A stretch of 64,000 bases of DNA, taken from NCBI RefSeq assembly GCF_020181595.1, contig NZ_CP084028.1:1979631-2043630 (forward strand), written 5' to 3'. The translations under genes and the position numbers were made by a program. The number at the start of each line of letters is the position of its first letter. Position 1 is the first letter of the stretch. The DNA comes from [Mycobacterium] vasticus (lineage in GTDB: Bacteria; Actinomycetota; Actinomycetes; Mycobacteriales; Mycobacteriaceae). The notes beneath the pieces were generated by a model. That model did no database searches. It worked only from the letters and a program-made list of their open reading frames with translations, and was not told where the DNA came from. Positions 1 to 6,362 of this stretch are shown one piece after another.

Positions 1-11
1 CTAGGCGCTCC

Positions 12-659
12 ATGCCGAAGAAGTACGGAGTCAAAGAAAAAGACCTGGTCGTCAATCACATCGTCGATCTGATTCTGGCCGGGGAGTTGCGCACCGGCGA
101 CCGCATCAACCGCGACGCGATCGCGGCGGCCCTGGGTGTCAGCCGGCTGCCGGTCCAGCAGGGAGTGGATCAACTCGAGCACGACGGCCTGTTGGTGAGC
201 CGGTATCACCGCGGTGTTTTTGTCGAGCGGTTCGACGAGGCGGCGGTGTTGGAGCAGCACGAGCTGCACGGGGTGTTGAACGGCATTGCGTCGGCGCGGG
301 CGGCTACCAACCCGACTCCCCGGGTGCTGGCCGAACTCGACTCGGCTTTGCGGACTCTGCGAGCCAGCAACGAGCCTGAGGCGTTTCAGGAGGCGGCCTA
401 CGCATACCGACGGATTATTGTCGAGGAGTACGCGGGCCCCCAGCTGCAGGCGGCGATCGTCGCGGCACGGGTCTTCGCGCCACGTGGATTCTGGGGGAGT
501 TACCCAAGGGGCAACGAGGAGTTCGGCCACACCTACGACGCGGAGACAGCTGCGATCCGCGGACATGATCCAGATGCCGCACGGGCAGCGAATCTGGAGC
601 GTGCGGATCTGCGGGCGAAGGTGGTTGTCGCCGAGTTGACTCGGCGGGGCGTGCTGTAG
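12..659 (+). CDS. GntR-family regulator, FCD (FadR-type) subfamily
   Basis: This is a 215-residue DNA-binding regulator. Residues about 8-75 form a GntR winged helix-turn-helix (GELRTGDRINRDAIAAALGV, then SRLPVQQGVDQLEHDGLL). Residues about 80-205 are an all-helical FCD-like ligand domain. FCD domains usually bind a metal through one Asp and three His; only the His of EFGHTYD is clearly present, and the usual FH and C-terminal His positions are replaced (YRRII, ANLERAD), so the effector site is probably atypical. The start is the ATG near the window edge and upstream control sequence is not visible. The gene converges on the gjpA-PGRS operon, whose promoter carries a GntR-type palindrome at 4420-4431, so that operon is the likely local target (inference). 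Confidence 0.85.
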   Translation: MPKKYGVKEKDLVVNHIVDLILAGELRTGDRINRDAIAAALGVSRLPVQQGVDQLEHDGLLVSRYHRGVFVERFDEAAVLEQHELHGVLNGIASARAATNPTPRVLAELDSALRTLRASNEPEAFQEAAYAYRRIIVEEYAGPQLQAAIVAARVFAPRGFWGSYPRGNEEFGHTYDAETAAIRGHDPDAARAANLERADLRAKVVVAELTRRGVL

Positions 660-698
660 CGACGGTCGCCGGGCCCTGCGGGGTCCCGACGACCGTCG
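660..698. terminator. Bidirectional hairpin between convergent genes
   Basis: CGACGGTCG at 660-668 pairs perfectly with CGACCGTCG at 690-698. Further GC pairing is possible inside the 21-nt loop (CGGG with CCCG). The hairpin starts immediately after the regulator stop codon and lies 17 nt beyond the end of the reverse-strand PGRS gene, so it can serve both strands. There is no T-tract, as is common in mycobacteria. Confidence 0.55.
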
Positions 699-715
699 CC
701 GATCTTGCTGAGTTG

Positions 716-3205
716 TCAGCCGGGCTGGCCGGTGCCTCCGTCGGTGCCGGACTGCCCGTCGGGTATGCCGGTGCCACCGGTGCCACCGGTGCCACCGGTG
801 CCACCCGCGCCCGCGGCGCCGGCTGTTCCGGAGGTCCCGTTGGTGCCGCCGGTGCTGGTGCCGCCTGTGCCGCCGGCTGCTCCGTTGCCGCCGGTGCCGC
901 CGTTGCCACCGTTACCGCCGGCCAAGGTGTTGCCGTCGGAGTCGGTGCCGCCGTTGCCGCCGTTGTGGCCTGCGCCGCCTGCGCCGCCGGCGCCGCCTGC
1001 GCCGCCGTTGCCGCCGTCACCGGAGACCGCGCTACCGCCTGCGCCGCCCTTGCCGCCGTTTCCGGCGTCGCCGCCGTTGCCGCCGTTGCCGCCGGCAGCG
1101 TGCGGGGGGTTGGCGGCAGGCCCACCGGCATAGCCTGCGCCACCGTTGCCGCCGGCCCCTCCGTTTCCGCCGTTGACGGTGCCCTGCGCGTTGCCGCCGC
1201 TGCCGCCGTCCCCGCCAATCCCACCGGCGCCGATAGTGCCCATGCCTGCGGCGCCGCCGTTGCCGCCGTTGCCGGCGTGGCCGGCGCCCTGGCCGTACGG
1301 GTTGTCGGCGGGCATGGCGACACCGCCGCTGTTCCCACCGGAGCCGCCGGCCCCGCCGTTGCCGGCGGTGCCACCCGCGCCGCCGGTGATCGGGACAGAC
1401 GCGGTTCCGCCTAGGCCGCCGTTGCCGCCGTTGCCGCCGGTTGCGGTGCCGGAGCCGCCGTTGCCACCGGCACCGCCGTCGCCGGCGGCAATCCCACCGG
1501 AGGCACCGCCACCTCTACCGCCAGAGCCTCCGTTTCCGCCAATGCTGACCACGCCGCTGCCGGTGGCCCCGTTGCCGCCGCTACCGCCGGCGCCGCCCTG
1601 CCCGGCGGCAGCGGTGGCGTTGCCGGCGCCGCCGTTGCCGCCGTTGCCACTGTGGCTGTAGGTGGTGCCGGCCCCGTTGTCCCAACCCGTGCTGGTGCCG
1701 CCGTCGCCGCCTGCACCACCGTCACCACCGGCGGTGCCGGCATTGCCACCGGCCCCGCCGTTGCCACCGGCGTAGGTGCCGTTGCCGCCGTTGCCGCCGT
1801 CGCCGCTGCCGCCGCTCCCAAAGGCCGAGCCGCCGGCACCACCATTGCCGCCGAAGGTTTGGACGCCTGCGTCATCGGTGGCGCCGTTGCCGCCGTTGCC
1901 GCCGTTGCCGCTGGCGAGTGCACCGGTATAGGCGCGTCCGCCGTTACCGCCGTTACCCGCGTGTCCGGCGGTGGCGTTGCCGCCGTTGCCGCCGTCGCCG
2001 CCGCTACCGGGTAGGGCCAAGACGGCGCGGCCGCCGTTGCCGCCGGCACCTCCGTTTCCGCCATTGAGGCCCGTGCCGCCGTTGCCGCCGTCGCCGCCGC
2101 GGCCGCCGTCTCCTTCGGGCTGCACGTTGTGTCCACCGCCGTACCCGCCGGCACCGCCGTTGCCCCCGTCGCCGAGGTAATCGCCGTTGGCGTCCTGGTA
2201 GGCGTTGCCGCCGTTCCCGCCCAGTCCGCCAGTGCCGCCGATCCCGACTTGGCCGGCGTTGCCGTAAGCCGGACTGGTGTAGATGGTGGAGCCACGACCA
2301 CCGGCGAGGCCGCCGTACCCGCTGTAGGCCTGCCCGACGCCGTTGCCGCCGTTGCCGCCGTTGACGTGGTCAACAGTTCCCGTGGCACCGTTGCCGCCGG
2401 CCCCGTTGTTGCCGCCGGCCCCGCCGTTTCCGCCGTTGCCGAACATGAAGCTGCTGCGCCCGCCGTTGCCGCCGTTGCCGCCGAGACCGCCGTCACCTCC
2501 GTTGCCGGTTCCGCCGTTGGCGAAGGTTCCGGCGGCACCGTCTACCCCGGCCGCGCCGATCCCGCCGTTGCCGCCGTTGCCGAAGAACCAGGCCGAGGCG
2601 TTGCCGCCGTTGCCGCCGCTGAAAGCCGCATCGGTAGTCGCTCCGCCGTTGCCGCCGTTTCCGCCGTTGCCCATCCAGATACCGCCGGCTCCACCGTCGC
2701 CGCCGTTGGCACCGTCGCCGCCATTTCCGCCGGTTCCGCCGTCGCCGAGCCAGCCGGCGGCGTTGCCGCCGTTTCCGCCGGCGATGCCGGTTTGGTCGGA
2801 GTTCCAGCCGTTTCCGCCGTCACCGAACCAGAGGCCGCCATTGCCGCCATCGGGGTTGAGTGCGGTGCCGTCGGCGCCGTCGCCGATCAGGTATTGGCCG
2901 GCGGCGGTGTTGATCCAGCCGTTGACCAGTTCGCCGAAGTCACTGTTGATCCACAGCTCCATCGAGGTGTGAATCGGTTCGTAGAGCCATTGGTCGATCA
3001 TCGACACCATGTCGAAGGTGCCCGCATCGGCCGGCTCGAGGGCCGCCCATGCTGAGGGGTCGAACATGTCGACGATCCAGTCGAATTCATCGGCCTGGGC
3101 CGGCGGCGCGGTGGTTACGGGTGCCATTCCGAAGGCCAGGAAGGCACCGATGGCGCTGGCAGCACCGACCGCGCGTTGCCGGTGGGTGTTGGTGTGGTGA
3201 CTCAT
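716..3205 (-). CDS. Secreted PGRS-type glycine-rich repeat protein without a PE domain
   Basis: This is an 829-residue protein. Residues 1-38 form a Sec-type signal peptide (basic start, hydrophobic [10 protein letters not shown], cleavage likely after AQA before DEFDW). Residues about 39-115 are an aromatic, non-repetitive module ([26 protein letters not shown]). Then comes a PGRS-type linker ([21 protein letters not shown]) and about 690 residues of GGNGG/GGAGG repeats running to the stop, with no C-terminal domain. PE_PGRS proteins begin with a roughly 100-residue PE domain; none is present here. The start has a purine-rich AAGAGAGG about 10 nt upstream. The gene lies 51 bp downstream of gjpA on the same strand, so the two are probably co-transcribed. 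It is a paralogue of the gene at 44129-48136. Its role is unknown; a surface or exported location is inferred. Confidence 0.85.
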   Translation of the reverse strand: MSHHTNTHRQRAVGAASAIGAFLAFGMAPVTTAPPAQADEFDWIVDMFDPSAWAALEPADAGTFDMVSMIDQWLYEPIHTSMELWINSDFGELVNGWINTAAGQYLIGDGADGTALNPDGGNGGLWFGDGGNGWNSDQTGIAGGNGGNAAGWLGDGGTGGNGGDGANGGDGGAGGIWMGNGGNGGNGGATTDAAFSGGNGGNASAWFFGNGGNGGIGAAGVDGAAGTFANGGTGNGGDGGLGGNGGNGGRSSFMFGNGGNGGAGGNNGAGGNGATGTVDHVNGGNGGNGVGQAYSGYGGLAGGRGSTIYTSPAYGNAGQVGIGGTGGLGGNGGNAYQDANGDYLGDGGNGGAGGYGGGHNVQPEGDGGRGGDGGNGGTGLNGGNGGAGGNGGRAVLALPGSGGDGGNGGNATAGHAGNGGNGGRAYTGALASGNGGNGGNGATDDAGVQTFGGNGGAGGSAFGSGGSGDGGNGGNGTYAGGNGGAGGNAGTAGGDGGAGGDGGTSTGWDNGAGTTYSHSGNGGNGGAGNATAAAGQGGAGGSGGNGATGSGVVSIGGNGGSGGRGGGASGGIAAGDGGAGGNGGSGTATGGNGGNGGLGGTASVPITGGAGGTAGNGGAGGSGGNSGGVAMPADNPYGQGAGHAGNGGNGGAAGMGTIGAGGIGGDGGSGGNAQGTVNGGNGGAGGNGGAGYAGGPAANPPHAAGGNGGNGGDAGNGGKGGAGGSAVSGDGGNGGAGGAGGAGGAGHNGGNGGTDSDGNTLAGGNGGNGGTGGNGAAGGTGGTSTGGTNGTSGTAGAAGAGGTGGTGGTGGTGIPDGQSGTDGGTGQPG

Positions 3206-3256
3206 GTGCAGAGATGCCTCTCTTGAAAGTATTGGGAGATAACAGGTTTAGGTGGA

Positions 3257-4348
3257 TCAGAGTCCGAACAGGTTGTCCAGCCAGCCGAACGCATCCGTGG
3301 CGGCCGCACCAAGGCCGCCGTCGTCGAGGGCGTCGGGCAGCTGGGGAAGGTCGGTACCGGCCAGCGGCGGGGTGACCACAACGTTGCCCTTGCCGTCCCA
3401 GCCTGAGCCGAGCAGGGCCCCGACGGTTTGGCCCCAGGCCTGCCAGGCGGCGATGGGTCCGATGGCGGCGCTGTTGAGGTCGAGGGTGCCCATGACCGGG
3501 ACCCCGCTGAATTCGATACCCACGCTTTGGAAGATCGAGCCGCCGACGGCGGGCACCTCGGCCGCGACTTCGCCGCCGGGGCCGAGGACCTGGTAGATCA
3601 TCCCGTTGGCGCCCGGGGACAGCAGGCCCGCGAAGGCGAAGTCGAGGTGGTCCATGTTCATGCCGGCGGGGAAGTAGCCGGATGAGTTGATCATCGGCAG
3701 CAGGGCATCGAGGTTCAGGGTGGCGCCGTTGAGAAACGCGCCGCTCATGTTGGTCAGGATGTCGAAGGGGTTGTCACCGTCGGTGATGCCGTTGAGCAAC
3801 GCGATCCACGGGCTGATCATCGGCCCGATCGACGCCATGAGCAGTGCACTGGCCGGTGAGCCCAGGTAGTCGATGATCGGCATGATCATGTCCTTGTCGA
3901 CATCCGGTGGGATGTAGCCGGCGACCTGGCCGAACATCAGCTGGTGGGTGCTGTCCATGGTGTGGTTGAGGATGGTGGCACGGGTTTCGGCGGTGGCGTC
4001 CTGCAGCGCGTAGCCGGAGAGCACCGCGTTCAGGTGCAGCTGGATCTGCTCGTTGATCTCATTGGTGGAGCCGGCCGGGTCGTTGAGCAGCCGATCGGCG
4101 TAGTCCATCTGGTTGGCCGAGAACTGCTGCATGCCCACCCCGGGCGCCAGGTACCAGTTGTTGAGCATCGTGGTCAGGTTCGCCGAGGCGGCGTTGATGA
4201 CGTCCTGGACCGCCCCGGTCAGCGAGACCGCGGGGGATTGGACCTCGGGCAGGGCGGGAAGCGGTGTGTCGAGCGGGGTGACCGCGACAAGACCGGCCCC
4301 GACGAGTGCCACTCCGGCGGTGGCATAGGGGCGAAGCATGGCGTGCAA
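3257..4348 (-). CDS. gjpA: GjpA-like exported outer-membrane porin candidate
   Basis: This 363-residue exported protein starts with a short basic segment and a hydrophobic stretch (LRPYATAGVALVGAGLVAVT), the N-terminus typical of mycobacterial proteins annotated as outer membrane porin GjpA. The rest is rich in Asn, Asp, Pro and hydrophobic residues (LNNWYLAPGVGMQQFSANQM, PWIALLNGITDGDNPFDI) and ends in WLDNLFGL, with no enzyme motif. A TTG start is chosen because GAAGGAGT lies 5 nt before it; an in-frame ATG nine bases further in (4339) is the alternative and is spaced worse. It is the first gene of a two-gene operon with the PGRS protein. Regulation is likely through the promoter and palindrome at 4420-4450. 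The porin call rests on recognition of the family, not on visible beta-barrel proof. Confidence 0.6.
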   Translation of the reverse strand: MHAMLRPYATAGVALVGAGLVAVTPLDTPLPALPEVQSPAVSLTGAVQDVINAASANLTTMLNNWYLAPGVGMQQFSANQMDYADRLLNDPAGSTNEINEQIQLHLNAVLSGYALQDATAETRATILNHTMDSTHQLMFGQVAGYIPPDVDKDMIMPIIDYLGSPASALLMASIGPMISPWIALLNGITDGDNPFDILTNMSGAFLNGATLNLDALLPMINSSGYFPAGMNMDHLDFAFAGLLSPGANGMIYQVLGPGGEVAAEVPAVGGSIFQSVGIEFSGVPVMGTLDLNSAAIGPIAAWQAWGQTVGALLGSGWDGKGNVVVTPPLAGTDLPQLPDALDDGGLGAAATDAFGWLDNLFGL

Positions 4349-4419
4349 GGGGACTCCTTCGGGTATGTGATGCGCAGCACCGTGACGAACGAAGGTGAGA
4401 GTAACTGAGAACTAGCTTG

Positions 4420-4450
4420 TTTGTATACAAAAAACTAGAACTTGTTTCAA
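4420..4450 (-). promoter_or_regulatory. gjpA-PGRS promoter with GntR-type operator over the -10
   Basis: On the reverse strand there is TTGAAA (4445-4450), a 17-bp spacer, then TATACA (4422-4427). This is close to the SigA consensus and gives a leader of about 65 nt before gjpA. The -10 lies inside a perfect 12-bp palindrome, TTTGTATACAAA (4420-4431). The form N-y-GT-M/K-AC-r-N fits operators described for FadR/FCD GntR regulators, and such a regulator is encoded at 12-659. Confidence 0.65.
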
Positions 4451-5089
4451 GACAGTCGAAGTTGCCGTTGCGGTGCTGCCGTGTGGGCGCATCGTGGCTG
4501 TGGGGTCTATCGCTACTGATAGGTGCGAAATCCCAGCTACTACCCGGTAATAACCAATAGCGCCGCGATCGGGCGGAGTGGAGTAGTGACCGGCGACGCC
4601 GAGGTAACAAGATGCATTAGATACAATCTAGAGCGGTGGAAACGAGGTGCTTGAGCTCGAATCAGCCCTACCTGTACGTCAAGATTCTCAGTACTTAAAC
4701 AGTTAGAGAATGGGTCCGGGCGAGGCTTGCCGGCAGGCCCGGGTCGGTACCGCAAACCTGTTTCGCCTGGGGGAGTGAACAGCTGATATGTAGCCATCCT
4801 TTGTCAATAGGCAGGTGAAAGCCGCCCCGGTTTGGCCGGGGCGGCTTTCGTTTGATCGGGGTCGGTCCGGTGCCGCGGCGGTCGTTGATCAACGACGGTG
4901 GTGTCAGACTGATATACGCGGGTTGGTTACCGCAAGACGATGGTTCGGCGCGAACGGTGGCTGCTCTCTAGGGACGGGCGTCGCATCAGCATTCATCGAA
5001 TACTGTTGTTGCTCATAGCTGTAACGCAGATCCAGTTCGCCTACCTCGCCGTCGGTCGGCTGACTCCGATCAAGCTCGGTTGGCTACGC
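4451..5089. other. Gene-free region between the gjpA promoter and the transposase
   Basis: No convincing gene is present in about 640 bp. It holds a possible forward -10 (TACAAT, 4622-4627), the long GC hairpin at 4817-4849 and a perfect 16-bp palindrome GTCGTTGATCAACGAC at 4881-4896. The last part (roughly 4900-5089) is presumably the 3' end of the IS110-type element, but no terminal repeat lets me fix its boundary. Confidence 0.5.
4817..4849. terminator. Strong GC hairpin, terminator-like
   Basis: A 14-bp perfect stem (GAAAGCCGCCCCGG, 4817-4830, with its complement 4836-4849) closes a 5-nt loop. A run of TTTG follows on the forward strand and TTTC on the reverse. It could end transcripts leaving the transposase on the reverse strand, or a short forward RNA starting near 4634. 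No gene ends nearby on the forward strand. Confidence 0.55.
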
Positions 5090-6172
5090 TTAGCTCAGCG
5101 TGGCCAGCGACCAGCACCAACCGGCCAGTTGACGTGCGACTGCGACGTTGGCTACGACGTGGGGCTTGTTGCGTTCGTTGAATCGGCACCATTGCTGGTG
5201 CAGACGCCGGTTGCCGGCGTGGCCGCGGTCCTTGAGCGCGGGATCGACCTTGGCCCAGCGGGCTCGCATCGCAGGACCGGGATTGCGGTAGGCCGCCCGG
5301 TGGTGCCAGGCCGATTCGATCAACAATCGCCGGACGTGCGCGTTGCCGGCCTTGGTGATCGACCCTTGCACCCGAGACGCCCCCGATGAGTACTCGGTGG
5401 GCACCAAGCCGACGTAGGCGCCGATCGAGGCACCGCTGAACCGGGTCCAGTCGCCGATCTCCACCGACAATGCCAGGCCAGTTAACGCCGAGATCCCGCG
5501 CAGGCACCCCAGCCGGTCGACCGGATCAGACCATCGCGGCGAGGCCGCCACCGTGACGATCTGTTCGTCGAGACGGTCCCTGGCCGCAGTCGCTGATAGA
5601 ACCGCATCGAAGTGATGGTCGAAGGCCGTTCTGGTGTGGGAATCGTCGAATCGTTGGCGGCGCAGCCAGGTTTCGTGGACACCGTTCCAAGCCTTCCCAC
5701 CGGAGTACACCCGCCCCTGGCGCAGCAGCAGCTTCGATAGCCGGTGTCGGACCCGCATCAAATCCCCGCGGGCGTCCTCTCGGGCACGCACCAAATCGCG
5801 CACCGCCTCGACCTCTGCCTCGGGAACCGTGACCGCGGTGATCTCGCCCAACCGCAGCAGCCGGGTCAGATGCGCGGCATCGCGAGCATCAGTCTTGATC
5901 CGATCCCCAGCCGGACGGATCAACTTCGACGGCGCAGCGACCACGCAGTCGATCTGGGCATCAGTCAACGCCCGGGCCAGCCCGAACCCCGTCGGCCCGG
6001 CCTCATAAGCCACCCGCACCGGAGCGCGTAACCGGTGCAACCAATCCAGGATCTCGCCGTGATCGGGACACAACCGTGCCCGCTCGACCTGACCCGTTTC
6101 CTCATCGAATGCATGCGCAACCACTGAAAGCGCGTGCACGTCCAACCCGACACTCGTACCGTTGAAACTCAC
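5090..6172 (-). CDS. IS110-family transposase (DEDD recombinase)
   Basis: This is a full-length transposase of about 360 residues. The N-terminal RuvC-like DEDD domain shows GLDVH (first Asp), AYEAGPTG (Glu) and KTDARDA (Asp pair). The C-terminal transposase_20 region shows LGCLRGISALTGLALSVEIG, the AYVGLVPTE block and KAGNAHVRRLLIESAWHH, with the catalytic Ser expected in this part. The GTG start (VSFNGTSVGLDVH) is chosen because AGGAGG (6179-6184) stands 6 nt before it. No frameshift or stop is seen, so it may be active. IS110 elements are guided by a bridge RNA encoded in a non-coding end; the short segment before this gene is a candidate. Such elements make no simple target duplication, so the ends were not defined. 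Confidence 0.88.
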   Translation of the reverse strand: MSFNGTSVGLDVHALSVVAHAFDEETGQVERARLCPDHGEILDWLHRLRAPVRVAYEAGPTGFGLARALTDAQIDCVVAAPSKLIRPAGDRIKTDARDAAHLTRLLRLGEITAVTVPEAEVEAVRDLVRAREDARGDLMRVRHRLSKLLLRQGRVYSGGKAWNGVHETWLRRQRFDDSHTRTAFDHHFDAVLSATAARDRLDEQIVTVAASPRWSDPVDRLGCLRGISALTGLALSVEIGDWTRFSGASIGAYVGLVPTEYSSGASRVQGSITKAGNAHVRRLLIESAWHHRAAYRNPGPAMRARWAKVDPALKDRGHAGNRRLHQQWCRFNERNKPHVVANVAVARQLAGWCWSLATLS

Positions 6173-6184
6173 CGGAGGCCTCCT

Positions 6185-6300
6185 GATCTGCAACTGTGGC
6201 TCTACCAGTGCGAGTGTTCACTCGTCACCGGCAACCCACGTCCGATTGCAGCCCGAGGCCTTCGGCCTCAAGTCGCCCCCATACCGTCTAGCGTGATCGA
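6185..6300 (-). ncRNA. Candidate bridge-RNA region of the IS110 element
   Basis: This is the non-coding segment immediately upstream of the transposase on its strand. It contains two small hairpins, CGAGT-GTTC-ACTCG (6211-6224) and GAGGCC-TTC-GGCCTC (6255-6269). In IS110-group elements the bridge RNA is encoded in this position. The segment is short, its outer boundary is unknown, and I could not identify donor and target loops, so this is only a placement hypothesis. Confidence 0.25.
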
Positions 6301-6323
6301 GAGCCGAGGCGGAAGGAGGGGCG

Positions 6324-6362
6324 ATGTCTCGGGCGGATCGCATCTTCCAGCCAGGCGCATGA
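6324..6362 (+). CDS. 12-codon leader ORF coupled to the dikinase gene
   Basis: ATG at 6324 is preceded by a very strong ribosome site (GGAAGGAGG, 6311-6319, spacing 4 nt). It encodes MSRADRIFQPGA and then TGA. The stop overlaps the start of the next gene in an ATGA arrangement (6359-6362). The dikinase ATG has no ribosome site of its own, so translation through this leader probably delivers ribosomes to it. No run of one amino acid suggests classical attenuation. Confidence 0.5.
   Translation: MSRADRIFQPGA

Noticed and set aside
713..3055. Pro/Val/Ala-rich open frames opposite the PGRS gene
   Set aside because: They are translations of GGC/GCC repeats on the wrong strand; the signal peptide and linker identify the true frame.
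716..3205. CRISPR-like repeats in the PGRS genes
   Set aside because: The periodic DNA encodes GGNGG/GGAGG repeats in one frame with no constant repeat-spacer units and no cas genes.
4690..4850. tRNA or known riboswitch in the gene-free region
   Set aside because: No cloverleaf, CCA-proximal T-arm motif or recognised riboswitch core could be found; only the single strong hairpin stands out.
6173..6358. Rifamycin-associated element upstream of the RPH-like gene
   Set aside because: The expected palindromic GGGGCTTGC...GCAAGCCCC type motif is not present; only small hairpins of the IS end are seen.
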